A stretch of 63,936 bases of DNA from positions 1 to 63,936 of the forward strand of contig CAJPFG010000038.1 of NCBI GenBank assembly GCA_905339235.1, in the 5' to 3' direction. Shown here piece after piece: positions 17,991-31,794 of this stretch. Both the position numbers and the translations under genes were made by a program. Origin of the DNA: Phycisphaerales bacterium (lineage in GTDB: Bacteria > Planctomycetota > Phycisphaerae > Phycisphaerales > UBA1924). How positions within the stretch are numbered: position 1 is the first letter of the stretch; each line of letters opens with the position of its first letter. The notes under the pieces are model-generated. The model saw nothing but the letters and a program-made list of their open reading frames with translations, searched no databases and had not been told where the DNA came from.

Positions 17991-18028
17991 CGCTGCGCTT
18001 TTGAGGAGGGGGAGTAGCCAGCGCGGCG

Positions 18029-18346
18029 CTACGGGTTCGGCGATGGACCGCGTTTCAAGGTGCTGGCGCGCGCTGCGACTTCCTGAATGATTGAGGCCGC
18101 CGATTGTCCAGAATCCTTCGCAACCCACTCGCAGACTGTCAGGTAGCCGAGTTGAAGCTGCGCGAGCAGATCAAGCACTTCCCCGAACCGACGGCCGTCG
18201 AGGCCGGTGTGAAACAGTTCGAGTCCAAGATTGGTTTCGCCCTGTGAGCCGCGAGGCTCGATTCGTGCCAGGAGCACGACCGACGGAGACGCCAGATTGG
18301 CGAGCGCTTCGATCTGTTCTCTGACAAGCTGGTCATTTGCTGCCAT
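18029..18346 (-). CDS. Small protein at the end of the type I R-M operon (105 aa)
   Basis: The ATG at 18346 follows GGAGG and lies 29 bases after the hsdR stop, so it is most likely the last gene of the operon. The product starts MAANDQLVREQIEALANLAS and is a soluble helical protein with no cysteines beyond one. The middle (VVLLARIEPRGSQGETNLGL) could be a small alpha/beta fold. Not recognised. It could be a regulator or inhibitor of the restriction subunit, by position only. Confidence 0.55.
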   Translation of the reverse strand: MAANDQLVREQIEALANLASPSVVLLARIEPRGSQGETNLGLELFHTGLDGRRFGEVLDLLAQLQLGYLTVCEWVAKDSGQSAASIIQEVAARASTLKRGPSPNP

Positions 18347-18375
18347 AAAACAACCTCCGGACGCGGGCACTGCAC

Positions 18376-21442
<3,067 letters not shown>

Positions 21443-21450
<8 letters not shown>

Positions 21451-22240
21451 GAATGCCCCCCAAGCGCCCGACCCGCCCCGTCGCTGCGGGCGTTTCGATG
21501 ATCGCTTGGAAGGGTTCGCCGTCGCATGGCGTGAAGTCCGCAGGCCAGCACGAACTCATGCGGCAGAGAACCCGCTGTTGCAGCGGCGCGCCGACATTCA
21601 GCCGTTCGACCGTCACCTCGATGAAGTCGGGGTGGCACGCGCCGCAGAGCTCCCGCACGTCGCGCGCAAGATAACGCGGCACATACCCGATCGGCAGCCG
21701 CCCGACGATATCTGTCGTTTGCAACTGAACGGCGTTTGCGTCGTGCGGATTTCCGATCTCAAGGAATACGCGCAGCTTCTCTCCCGGCAGCAATCGCCCG
21801 ATACGCTCGTGCGCCGCGGCGTGCATCCAACGCACGCCATGCAGGAAGAACTTGCTCAGGTACCGCCCATGCTCATCGGGCATCGGGCAGGGGAAGACTT
21901 CGAGGGAGTCGGTCTGCCGCAAGCCCTGCGTGATCCCCAGCACGGCCAGCGGGTCGGGCGGGTTCGCTGGGTCAAAGCCGCCCCAGACCAGAAACGCTTT
22001 GTACTCCGGGCGCGTACGCGACAACAGCCGGTTGGCAAACAGCGGGAACAGGACCTCAGATTCGTATACGCCGCGCAGGTCGGGCATCCCCGGGAACGGC
22101 TCAAACCCTTGCAATGTCTGTGCACCCTTGGTGTACACGAACCGGTACACGCCCGCCTCGTGCTCAAGCCGACCGACCGGGCTCCAGAAGCCCGCGCTCG
22201 GTCCACCTTGCCGGGATGCGATGTACAGCACGCTCTTCAT
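21443..22240 (-). CDS. HIRAN-domain protein paired with a HipA-like kinase
   Basis: The 265-residue protein opens [20 protein letters not shown], then VGRL ... [20 protein letters not shown] and [20 protein letters not shown], the N-terminal lobe layout seen in HipA-type proteins. Residues about 130-200 ([20 protein letters not shown] ... [20 protein letters not shown]) match the HIRAN domain, a DNA-binding fold known from helicases such as HLTF. It overlaps the kinase gene by 4 bases and hsdR by 8. Split kinase and HIRAN pairs are known; their place inside a type I operon is unusual. Its role here, sensing DNA ends or restraining the kinase, is inferred. Confidence 0.75.
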
Positions 22241-23151
22241 TCGTCCTCATCCGCCAGAAGCCTCCGACGGTTCTCCATCAGCAACGCCATTGTAAACTCC
22301 CGGCACACCGCCGACATCCGCGCGGGCGGCACCGCGTCCAGAACCACTTGAACGGTAGGGCCATCGACCGCCTCCAACCGCGCCCGCCAGACCCCGGCCA
22401 CGTTGGGCGAGCGAGCCGCGAACGCCCGCCATGCTCCGTACGTCGTCATCGGGCGCAAGGCCGTCACATCCTCAAAGAACGCCGAGCGGGCCTTGGCCGC
22501 GAAGAACGGCACCTGCCGATTGCCGTCCTTGGTCGTGAGTCGCTCTTTCCGCTCCTCGTCGGTTAGTTGCCGGGCCAGTCCAGCCCCGTGGTCAAAAGTC
22601 GGTGCGAGTGAGACCGTTTTCCCATCCCACAGGACGCCCCAGTTCTCGTGGTGCCGGTCCTGATTCGCCGTCCAAGCATCCAGCAAGACATACCCGGTGA
22701 ACACGTCTAGCGCCGAGGCGATCCCCGCCGGCACGCCATTCATCCACTCCCCCGGCGGCGGCTGGATCAGCCCGAGCGCCTCCGCCACCGCCTCCACCGT
22801 GTGGGCCTTGACCTTAAACTTGCGGGCATCGACTGCCGGATAGTCCTTGTCGAGGGCCAGCAGCAACTGGTTGCCTAGCACCAGCGCCCGCGGCTCCACC
22901 GCGCACGAGGCGCACACCACCCCCGGCTTCTCGCTCCCCATCTCCACCGCGAGGTCGTAGTGAACGTGTGGCAAGCCCAAGAGCCCCGCGAACTCGCAGC
23001 ACACCTTCTCCGCCCAGTCCTCCCCCGTACCCCGCTCTTCGGCTTTGAACAGGAGGCGTGTGTCTCCTTCGCGGAACCAGTATTTGGGTTTGCTGCCCAA
23101 CTGCTCCAGCGTCTCCTTGAGTTCCGGGTTGACGCGCATGGTGGCGTACAT
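22237..23151 (-). CDS. HipA-like Ser/Thr kinase domain protein
   Basis: A 304-residue HipA-family kinase core. The catalytic loop is N163-Q-D165-R-H167-H-E-N170, the metal-binding Asp is D187 in TFDHGAGL, and K36 in LLFKAEERG is a candidate ATP lysine. All key residues are present, so it should bind ATP. It lacks the usual N-terminal lobe, which appears to be supplied by the next gene (HIRAN protein, 4-base overlap). It starts 4 bases after the hsdS stop. HipA toxins phosphorylate tRNA synthetases; the target here is unknown. Confidence 0.75.
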   Translation of the reverse strand: MYATMRVNPELKETLEQLGSKPKYWFREGDTRLLFKAEERGTGEDWAEKVCCEFAGLLGLPHVHYDLAVEMGSEKPGVVCASCAVEPRALVLGNQLLLALDKDYPAVDARKFKVKAHTVEAVAEALGLIQPPPGEWMNGVPAGIASALDVFTGYVLLDAWTANQDRHHENWGVLWDGKTVSLAPTFDHGAGLARQLTDEERKERLTTKDGNRQVPFFAAKARSAFFEDVTALRPMTTYGAWRAFAARSPNVAGVWRARLEAVDGPTVQVVLDAVPPARMSAVCREFTMALLMENRRRLLADEDE

Positions 23152-23154
23152 GAC

Positions 23155-24462
23155 TCAGACGGCCCCCCCGACAACCTTCTCCGCGTCGTTAATGCGGAGT
23201 TCGCCCGCGATGAGTTTGGGGAGGAGCGCGTCGCGGAGGGCGGCGAGGGTGCGGCTCTGCACAGCGCGAACAGTGAGCGAGTCGATGAGCGGTGCGAAGA
23301 AGCGATCCATTGCACGCATGAGCCGTTCGTCGGTCGGAACCGTGACGAGAGCCTGCGTTAGATGATGGCGCTGGATGTGCCCCATTGTTGTGGCCTTGCC
23401 CGCCGCTATGTGGCGGAAGTCTGGCAGGTGCTGGTGGACCCACAGGTAGTAGAACCACTTGGGCAAGGTCGCGGCGGTCACCTTGAAGAGGTGCTGGTTC
23501 AGCGCGCCGGGGCCGCCCGCCCACAGCACGCACTCCAGGGACCCGGACCACGAGAACAGGACATCGCCGTCTTGCACGATGTACTCTGCGTCGAGGTCGG
23601 CGCTCGCGCGATCCGCGCCGTCGGTGTCACCCTTTCGCAACTGGGCGATCTTGATGACCGGCAGTGACCGTCCGTTCGCGGGCGGAAACTTCTGGAGCGC
23701 GAGCCCGTTCAGGAACTTGATGTTTGCATCGATTCCTTCCACCCTCCACCCCTCCGGCACCTCGCCGATGGGGGAGTCCACGAGGCGTTTGGGGAAACGG
23801 GCGGCGAGGTCGGGGGGGAAAACGGTGGGTTGGCCGGCCGCGGGGTTGGGGGCGTGGGGGGGGCGGCGGACGGGGTCGAAGTTCACGAACCAGGAGGTGA
23901 AGACCGCCCGCGCGATCCCCTCCATCACCCGCGCCTGCTTCCGGTTCAAATCGATCTTGGCAGACAGGTTCAGGTAGCAGTCGCCAATGAACTCTTGCGC
24001 TTTGCGGTTCTTCGGGATCGGGAGCAGCAACTTGTCAAAGTCGCCCTTCTTGAAGTGCGGAATCAACGTCCCCACATGCATCCGTTCGATGGCGTCTTGA
24101 GCTTGGGGAGAGCGCAGGACGGCAAAGAGGTACGGCGGATACACCACACTTGGATCAGCCCGAAGTGCAACCATGTCCTGCGCGATGCAGAAGTCCACCG
24201 GATCGGGAACCATGCACACACGGCCGGGCGTGCCCTTGTTGACGAACAGGATGTCACCGGGTTTTGGATGTCCGCGAAACCACGTCTTGAAGGTTTCCGG
24301 CGAGACGTATCGCACGTTGTCGTAGGTCGGATAGAGCGCCTCGTTGCGGATGCAGTTCGTGGCGATCAACGGCATCCCAGACTCTGTGACGGGACAGGTT
24401 CGGCCTCGATTATCAACGATTTCTGAACAGAGCGCGAGCAGAGATACATGATCATGCTCCAT
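23155..24462 (-). CDS. hsdS: Type I restriction-modification system, specificity subunit
   Basis: This subunit chooses the DNA target for HsdM and HsdR. The ATG at 24462 follows GGAGAGG. Two target-recognition domains are visible, about residues 5-160 (EIVDNRGRTCPVTESGMPLI ... GTLIPHFKKGDFDKLLLPIP) and 225-405 (IGEVPEGWRVEGIDANIKFL ... MGHIQRHHLTQALVTVP), each followed by a helical spacer (AKIDLNRKQARVMEGIARAV; LAALRDALLPKLIAGELRI). The length of 435 residues is normal. The recognition sequence cannot be read from this. The gap to the Mrr gene is 144 bases, so a promoter inside is possible. Confidence 0.93.
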   Translation of the reverse strand: MEHDHVSLLALCSEIVDNRGRTCPVTESGMPLIATNCIRNEALYPTYDNVRYVSPETFKTWFRGHPKPGDILFVNKGTPGRVCMVPDPVDFCIAQDMVALRADPSVVYPPYLFAVLRSPQAQDAIERMHVGTLIPHFKKGDFDKLLLPIPKNRKAQEFIGDCYLNLSAKIDLNRKQARVMEGIARAVFTSWFVNFDPVRRPPHAPNPAAGQPTVFPPDLAARFPKRLVDSPIGEVPEGWRVEGIDANIKFLNGLALQKFPPANGRSLPVIKIAQLRKGDTDGADRASADLDAEYIVQDGDVLFSWSGSLECVLWAGGPGALNQHLFKVTAATLPKWFYYLWVHQHLPDFRHIAAGKATTMGHIQRHHLTQALVTVPTDERLMRAMDRFFAPLIDSLTVRAVQSRTLAALRDALLPKLIAGELRINDAEKVVGGAV

Positions 24463-24606
24463 GCCGCACCACCTCTCCGCGCGCGGCTTCCTGGTCCGCT
24501 GAGGAATACGAGAAATGCTGCCTTCCCGGCGTCCTTCGTAAGGAGTGGCGAACAACCAGTGCAGGGGCCGGGTCGCCGAGCGCTATGTTCACCCGTGCCC
24601 GTGGCA

Positions 24607-25623
24607 TCATTCAGTGCCCTCGTCAATCGACTCGGGGACAAAGACACGGCGCATCGGCAGCAGGCTCTTGTGCCGCGAGTCGAACTGCTCGTAATGCTCG
24701 AAAATCAGCCCGACCAGTTCCTCTCCGTCGATCAGCCGCAGGTTGTGCTTGCTCTTGGCGAAGGCCGCCGCCTTGGGCGAAAACGACCCGAGCGTGACAA
24801 ACAGTCCGTACTCGCCGGTGCCGACTTTCCCGTACAGCGCGGAGACTTCGGGATCGCCAACTGTTGCTTCGCTGCTCTTGCACTGAACCTTTATGATGGG
24901 TGGTTCAAAGCCCAGTTCGTCCTTGTGGGCGACGATGTCCACGCCGCCGTCGGAACCGGGGGGCGAGACACGGGACTTGTAGCCCATCGTGCCGAGCAGG
25001 TGAGCCATGAAGTGTGCGAACGGGTGGCCCTTGGTTTCCTGAGCGAGGCGCTTGATCACGAAGTCGTAGGTGGTGTCGTCGATGCTCTGCGCCACAGCCG
25101 AAATGGACGAATCGTGCGCGACCGGTACTTTGGCGCTCTGGCCGTCGATGGCTGCGAAGAACTCGTCCGCGTAGTTCCGAATCTGGAAAAGCGTCAGCGA
25201 CGAGTTGCTCTCGTAGAGGGCACCCTGCGTGAAGTTGGAGCGAGGGACTTCCCGAAGCCACCTTACGGACCTCACGTTTGGGTATTCCGGCTCCGTCTTC
25301 GGATCATATCGATAGTCGCTCTCGACCTGTCCCAAGTGGAGCAGACGATCCTTCTTGGATGGATAGGCGACGAAGTCTCCGGGCTTCATTTCGTGAACGA
25401 AGCGAAACAGCCCGCTGGCCCACGTGATGATGGCTCCCTGTTTCTCATCGGGATACGCGGCGCGAACCTTGGCCTTGAACGCCGCTCGGTCTGAAGCGAT
25501 GGCAGACAGGCTTCCAACCTCCGTCCAGCCGAGCGCAATGCACTTGCCTTTGAGGAAGAGCGAATCCGCTTGCCCTGATTCACCAGCGCGAACGCCCCAG
25601 AGAGTTCGTTCCTTGGTGGCCAT
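24607..25623 (-). CDS. Mrr-family restriction endonuclease
   Basis: A 338-residue nuclease of the Mrr/REase type. The C-terminal catalytic domain (about 195-300) has D229 in GVDIVAHK and Q247-C-K249 in IKVQCKSS, the D...QxK core of Mrr enzymes. The N-terminal half (LWGVRAGESGQADSLFLKGK ... GDFVAYPSKKDRLLHLGQV) resembles the EVE/PUA-like modules that read modified bases. It begins 4 bases after the hsdM stop. An Mrr-like enzyme directly inside a type I operon suggests that it cuts foreign modified DNA or backs up HsdR. Confidence 0.85.
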   Translation of the reverse strand: MATKERTLWGVRAGESGQADSLFLKGKCIALGWTEVGSLSAIASDRAAFKAKVRAAYPDEKQGAIITWASGLFRFVHEMKPGDFVAYPSKKDRLLHLGQVESDYRYDPKTEPEYPNVRSVRWLREVPRSNFTQGALYESNSSLTLFQIRNYADEFFAAIDGQSAKVPVAHDSSISAVAQSIDDTTYDFVIKRLAQETKGHPFAHFMAHLLGTMGYKSRVSPPGSDGGVDIVAHKDELGFEPPIIKVQCKSSEATVGDPEVSALYGKVGTGEYGLFVTLGSFSPKAAAFAKSKHNLRLIDGEELVGLIFEHYEQFDSRHKSLLPMRRVFVPESIDEGTE

Positions 25624-25626
25624 TGG

Positions 25627-27225
<1,599 letters not shown>

Positions 27226-27366
27226 CGAATCCTCCGGGCGGGAAAGGACTCCATGGTACGAAAAAGGACGCGGGGATGTCCGAACCAGCCGTCCGCACGG
27301 AAATGTGGGTCAGAGGTACGGGTTTAGGGGGTGAACGAAGCCATCTCGCGCCGGTACGCTGTTCGC

Positions 27367-27729
27367 ATGGCCAGACGCCCGCCCAAGTCCCCGCCGCCGA
27401 TGCCAGAGATGCACCCCAGGTACGACTATCGGCAGCCCCTTCTCCGTGAACTGGTGTCCGTTTGCGTATGGCCGAGCCGGTACGTCGAGGATTCGTTCAG
27501 GGTGAGGCTGACCCGTATTCCGGGGGTGGGTGAAGAAGTACTGGTCGGCGCCGACTCGTACCGTATCACCCGCGTTCAGCACGACCTTGTGGACAACGAC
27601 GGTCGCGCCCGCTTGGGCGAGCACGCCTACGTCGAAGCCGTGCTAATGCCGCCCGACCCGCCGTTACCCCGGCGTCGGAAGGCGTTCCGGCTGCCCCGGC
27701 GGCGCGGGAAGTCACCGACAGACAGGTAA
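27367..27729 (+). CDS. Small hypothetical protein with duplicated start (120 aa)
   Basis: The ATG at 27367 is chosen over the GTG at 27331 because MARRPPKSPPPMP mirrors the start of the next gene (MARHPRKSPLPMP) and because TACGCT lies 6 bases ahead, which suggests a leaderless mRNA. The core (LVSVCVWPSRYVEDSFRVRL ... RVQHDLVDNDGRARLGEHAY) is a compact beta-rich domain, and the C-terminus is very basic (RRRKAFRLPRRRGKSPTDR). No family recognised. A role in DNA or RNA binding is possible. Confidence 0.5.
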   Translation: MARRPPKSPPPMPEMHPRYDYRQPLLRELVSVCVWPSRYVEDSFRVRLTRIPGVGEEVLVGADSYRITRVQHDLVDNDGRARLGEHAYVEAVLMPPDPPLPRRRKAFRLPRRRGKSPTDR

Positions 27730-27755
27730 CCCGGCGACGGCGGTATCCTGCCCGA

Positions 27756-29072
27756 ATGGCCCGACACCCGCGAAAGTCGCCCCTGCCGATGCCGAGGAAA
27801 CGTATCCCCACGGTGACCAATGAAACGCTGCGCGAGTCCCTTCGAGACGCGGCCGAGGCCGTCCGGTCCGCAATCGCGGGGAACGCCTGGCTCAAGATCG
27901 CCATGCGCAGAAGTGCCATGCGTCGTCTAGGAAAGCTCGGCCGCCGCAAGGCGGAACCAACCACGCCAGTCCCCGAGCGCGTCCCGCCCAGGTGCCAGCA
28001 CCGAGCGCTCCTCGCCGCGGTGCACGATGCGGTGTTTGAGCCAATCGACGAGCCCGTGATCCTCCAAAACTCGGACATCCTCACCACCAAGCCGACTGCG
28101 GCACTGAAGCGGCAGGCTGCGCAATGGAAAGCATGGAAGAAGGCAATCACCCGAGGCGTGAGTCCCGACGCGACGCCGGAGTTGCTGGCGATCGCGCTAA
28201 ACGGGACCCTCCGAGCACACCCGTCCACCCGTCTATTCGACGTTCTCAACGAGTTGACATTCTTGAGTTTCGCTGCAACGTCCCTTCGGAAACTGGGAGA
28301 ATCTCGGGCGAGGACCGCCGCGGCACACGAGTCCTATCGCGGTTTGCTAGTCCGGGATGCCACTCGCCGGTTGAACGAGCGAGTCCGGGCGGGAGAGAAG
28401 ATCGGGCTTGAGAAGGGATTCGGGATTCTCGGGAAAGCGGAGAGCCGTCTCCCGGACCTACCCAAAGAACTGCCGCAGCAGACGGCAGACCTGAAAGGCG
28501 TGCCGGAGCAACTAGCGGAACTGTGCGAGAGCGGATTGGAGGCCGTGACGGCCCGCGGCGCCAGAGTAGTCGATCTCGCCGAAAACCCCGAAACGGACCG
28601 CTACTCCACGGCTGTCATCGCCATGTTGCAGGAAGGACTGTCGTTGGCGCCCATGGTTGAGATCGCCGTATTGAACTCTAGTTGGCCGACTACCGTCGAA
28701 GCCACGAGGTTGGATGCCATCGTGGCCCGCGCCGCGAAGTTCCGCGCCAATCTCCAGGCGGCCATGGCGGTGCCGAACATCTGGGGCCGACTCGACAGTG
28801 AGGCGAAGGCGAAAGACGCCCCGCTCCCAAGTGGGGCCGAGAGCCTTTGGCAGGCGTTGGCGGGGGCGGTAATGGACCGTGCCGCGCTCGCTCGTGAACT
28901 GGAATGCCAGCCTGGCACGGTGGGTTCCCACGTCAACCGCATCCGCCGCCAACGAGGAAAAGGGTGCATCGAGCGGCTTCGCAACGGGGGGTACTACCGC
29001 CCGGACAGCCCTCCTCCGCCTGAAGTTCTGGAAGCGGCCAGGAACCGACCGCGACGCCGATCAAGATTCTGA
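27756..29072 (+). CDS. Hypothetical protein with C-terminal winged helix (438 aa)
   Basis: The protein begins MARHPRKSPLPMPRKRIPTV. It is helical with several leucine-rich blocks (FDVLNELTFLSFAATSLRKL; VIAMLQEGLSLAPMVEIAVL). The end (LWQALAGAVMDRAALARELE ... TVGSHVNRIRRQRGKGCIER ... GGYYRPD) has the length and pattern of a winged helix-turn-helix, so a DNA-binding or regulatory role is likely. No Shine-Dalgarno is seen; TATCCT ends 6 bases before the ATG. It lies 26 bases after the previous gene. Family unknown. Confidence 0.55.
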   Translation: MARHPRKSPLPMPRKRIPTVTNETLRESLRDAAEAVRSAIAGNAWLKIAMRRSAMRRLGKLGRRKAEPTTPVPERVPPRCQHRALLAAVHDAVFEPIDEPVILQNSDILTTKPTAALKRQAAQWKAWKKAITRGVSPDATPELLAIALNGTLRAHPSTRLFDVLNELTFLSFAATSLRKLGESRARTAAAHESYRGLLVRDATRRLNERVRAGEKIGLEKGFGILGKAESRLPDLPKELPQQTADLKGVPEQLAELCESGLEAVTARGARVVDLAENPETDRYSTAVIAMLQEGLSLAPMVEIAVLNSSWPTTVEATRLDAIVARAAKFRANLQAAMAVPNIWGRLDSEAKAKDAPLPSGAESLWQALAGAVMDRAALARELECQPGTVGSHVNRIRRQRGKGCIERLRNGGYYRPDSPPPPEVLEAARNRPRRRSRF

Positions 29073-29074
29073 GC

Positions 29075-29102
29075 GTTGCAAGCGTTGTGCAACGTGCAAC
29101 GT
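29075..29102. promoter_or_regulatory. Cluster of TGCAACG repeats before the excisionase-like gene
   Basis: The heptamer TGCAACG occurs directly at 29089-29095 and 29096-29102 and inverted as CGTTGCA at 29075-29081. It lies between the upstream stop and an HTH gene start at 29173. Closely spaced direct and inverted copies suggest an operator for an HTH protein encoded here. Regulator unknown. Confidence 0.4.
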
Positions 29103-29172
29103 CACGCTGGCGGTCAAGTGTTCTTCGTCAATCAACGCGGGTCCTTGTCGGACTCGCGCACGGAGAACGACG

Positions 29173-29376
29173 ATGACCAGCAGCACGGAAGCGCAATCGA
29201 CCAGCGCCAAGCGCGTCAGCAAAGTTCGGGCGGCCGCTCAGACGCTCGATGTGTCCACTCGCACGATTTGGAGATTGCTCGCCCAGCGTGAACTGACCCA
29301 GGTGCGTGTAGGCCGCAGCGTCCGCATCACGAACGAGAGCATCGAGCAGTTCATTCAGCGCGGGGGCGCGAGGTGA
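29173..29376 (+). CDS. Excisionase-like HTH protein (67 aa)
   Basis: The sequence VSKVRAAAQTLDVSTRTIWR ... LLAQRELTQVRVGRSVRI ... IEQFIQRGG is the helix-turn-helix 17/MerR-like excisionase domain that binds DNA at attachment or regulatory sites. GGAG with an ACGACG spacer precedes the ATG. The stop overlaps the next start by 4 bases (GTGA), so it is coupled to the primase-helicase gene. In satellites and integrative elements such a gene sits beside a replication gene and integrase, as here. Confidence 0.8.
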   Translation: MTSSTEAQSTSAKRVSKVRAAAQTLDVSTRTIWRLLAQRELTQVRVGRSVRITNESIEQFIQRGGAR

Positions 29377-31775
29377 CCTCGCCTCACGTCCAACTCGTTC
29401 TGGATCGCCTCGATGGCGTCCGGCCTGCCGGCGATGGCCGCTGGATGGCGCGTTGCCCCTCCCACGACGACCGCGAGCCAAGTCTCTCGGTGGCCGCGGG
29501 CGATGACGGCCGCGTTCTCATCCACTGCCACGCGGGGTGCACCGTCGAGTCGATCCTCGGGGCCGTACGGCTCCATATGTCGGACCTCTTTGAACCCAAG
29601 GGTGCGACGCGATCCCCTGCGAAACCAAAGCGGGCCACCGTTAAGGTATCTCCCAACCTTGAAGCCATCGACGCGACGTTCCGCGCCAGAATCTCTCGGG
29701 AGCAAATCGAAGAGCTCGCGCACAAGTTGGGCGTCCGGCCCGACGCCCTGGACGCGCTCGACATTGGCTGGGCCACCGCCGAGGACCTTCGACGGCTGGG
29801 AGCATCCGGAAAAGGGTGGCGTCAGGACTATCCGGTCGGCGCCTTCTCGTTCCCGGAGCGAGGAGCGGATGGGAAGATCGTCGGCTTCCACTTCCGTGAT
29901 GACGAGCGTCGCAAGGGCTCGCCGTCCAGAAAGGCGGGATGTCGGCGTGGATTGATCATCCCTCGTACGAAGTCGGAGTTCGTTGGGCCGGTGCTGCTCG
30001 TCGAAGGCGCGAGCGACGTGGCGGCGTGCCTGACGATGGGCTTGCGGGCCGTTGGCCGCCCGTCGTGCGACACCGGTCTTGACGATTTGGCCGCCTCGCT
30101 CAAGGGTGAGGACGTCCTGGTAGTCGGAGAGAACGACGGGAAGGACGGCCAGCCCGGCCCCGGCACTCGTGGAGCGGAGAAGACCGCGCGGCACTTGGCG
30201 GTCGCTTGGGCCAAGCCGGTCCGGTGGTCGCTCCCACCCGACAACGTGAAGGACGTGCGAGCGTGGCTCAATGCCCGCGCCGCCGCCGGGCTCGACATCA
30301 ACGACGCCGAAGACGCCGGGAGGGCGGGGGATGCGCTCCTGGCGGCGCTCACAGCATCGGCGACACTCATCGACTCGTCCCAGGCGTCCGAAGCCAGCGA
30401 TCCGGACCATCGCCCCTGCACGGACCTGGGCAACGCCGAGCGGTTCGCCGATCGGTGGGCGGGTACGGTCCGCTACTGCCATCGCACGGGCAAATGGCTG
30501 GTCTGGGACGGCTGCCGCTGGAAGGAGGACAGCCAAGGGACGCCGCGCCGGCTGGCGGGCGAGGTGGCACGGTCGATCCTCCGTGAAGCGGCGAAATGCG
30601 AGGACGAAACCCTCCGCAAGGCACTTCGGGGGTGGGCGATGACCTCCGAGGACAGAAGGCGAATCGACGCGATGGTCGAACTCGCCAAGTCGCAGCCATC
30701 CGTCGTCATCACCCCCGAACAACTGGATGCCGACCCGTGGTTGTTCAACGTACGAAACGGCACCATCGATCTCCGTACCGGAAAGATCCGGCAACACCGC
30801 CGCGAGGACTTCATTACGAAGATGGCGCCGGTCAGGTACGACCCCGAGGCGAAGTGCCCTCTGTTCGATGCATTCCTGCTTCGGATATTCGCCGGCCGCG
30901 TGCCATTGATCCGGTACGTTCAGCGATGGCACGGGTACTGCCTCACCGCCGACATCAGCGAGCAGATTCTCCCGGTGTACTACGGCGAGGGCGCAAACGG
31001 CAAGTCTGTGCTGATGGACACCATGGCGGGCCTGATGGGGGATTACACGTCGGACGCGCCGCCGCAACTCCTGACCGAATCACGCCAGCGCGAGCACCCG
31101 ACCGAGATCGCAGATCTGATGGGCAAGCGGCTCGTCGTTGCCTCCGAAACGGAGGAGGGCGCGACCTTTCGGCTCCAGTTGGTCAAGCGCCTGACGGGCG
31201 ACGCGACTCTCAAAGCGCGCCATATGCGACAGGACTACTTCGAATTCCCGCGCACGCACAAGCTAGTCCTGATCACCAACAACACGCCGCGGGTGCGAGA
31301 GAACTCGGAGGCGGTCTGGCGGCGCCTGCGGCTGGTGCCCTTCGACGTTGTTATCCCCGAGGCCGAGCGCGACAAGAAACTGCTCCAGAAGTTGCGGGCC
31401 GAGTGGCCCGGCATCCTCGCGTGGCTGGTTCGTGGCTGCCTCGATTGGCAGCGCGAGGGGCTGGGCGAAGCAGAGGACGTGACTCGGGCCACGGGCGCAT
31501 ACCGCGATGGCGAGGATCAGGTGGGAAGGTTCATCGGCGAGTGCTGCCAGATCGATGACCGCACACCCCGCGAGGGCTCGGAGATGGTCGTCGCGTGGGC
31601 AGCGCTGGCGAAGGAGTACGGGGAGTGGTGTCAGCGGACAGGCGAGCGGCCGATGGAGACGAGGAAGCTCGGCGCGGCACTAGACAAGAGGGGATTCCCC
31701 AGTGCCACGCGACGACTGGGCAAGACCACAGCGAAATTCCGTACCGGGATTGGACTGGCCAAAGGACGACGCTGA
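29373..31775 (+). CDS. P4/D5-type primase-helicase
   Basis: An 800-residue replication protein. The start is a CHC2-like zinc finger: C28 and H31 (CPSHDDREPS) with C52 and C56 (HCHAGC). A TOPRIM-like segment follows (VLLVEGASDVAACLTMGLRA). The C-terminal SF3 helicase has Walker A GEGANGKS (538-545) and the D5-like TAxIxE block (TADISEQILPVYYG). It should prime and unwind DNA at the element origin. GTG start at 29373 overlaps the excisionase stop. A repeat array that could be its binding site follows the gene. No truncation is seen. Confidence 0.88.
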   Translation: MTSPHVQLVLDRLDGVRPAGDGRWMARCPSHDDREPSLSVAAGDDGRVLIHCHAGCTVESILGAVRLHMSDLFEPKGATRSPAKPKRATVKVSPNLEAIDATFRARISREQIEELAHKLGVRPDALDALDIGWATAEDLRRLGASGKGWRQDYPVGAFSFPERGADGKIVGFHFRDDERRKGSPSRKAGCRRGLIIPRTKSEFVGPVLLVEGASDVAACLTMGLRAVGRPSCDTGLDDLAASLKGEDVLVVGENDGKDGQPGPGTRGAEKTARHLAVAWAKPVRWSLPPDNVKDVRAWLNARAAAGLDINDAEDAGRAGDALLAALTASATLIDSSQASEASDPDHRPCTDLGNAERFADRWAGTVRYCHRTGKWLVWDGCRWKEDSQGTPRRLAGEVARSILREAAKCEDETLRKALRGWAMTSEDRRRIDAMVELAKSQPSVVITPEQLDADPWLFNVRNGTIDLRTGKIRQHRREDFITKMAPVRYDPEAKCPLFDAFLLRIFAGRVPLIRYVQRWHGYCLTADISEQILPVYYGEGANGKSVLMDTMAGLMGDYTSDAPPQLLTESRQREHPTEIADLMGKRLVVASETEEGATFRLQLVKRLTGDATLKARHMRQDYFEFPRTHKLVLITNNTPRVRENSEAVWRRLRLVPFDVVIPEAERDKKLLQKLRAEWPGILAWLVRGCLDWQREGLGEAEDVTRATGAYRDGEDQVGRFIGECCQIDDRTPREGSEMVVAWAALAKEYGEWCQRTGERPMETRKLGAALDKRGFPSATRRLGKTTAKFRTGIGLAKGRR

Positions 31776-31794
31776 ACACGGCCTGGAGACTGGA

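Noticed and set aside
29355..31067. 570-residue minus-strand open frame opposite the primase-helicase gene
   Set aside because: It is an antisense shadow produced by high GC; no ribosome site or known domain, and the plus frame has clear motifs.
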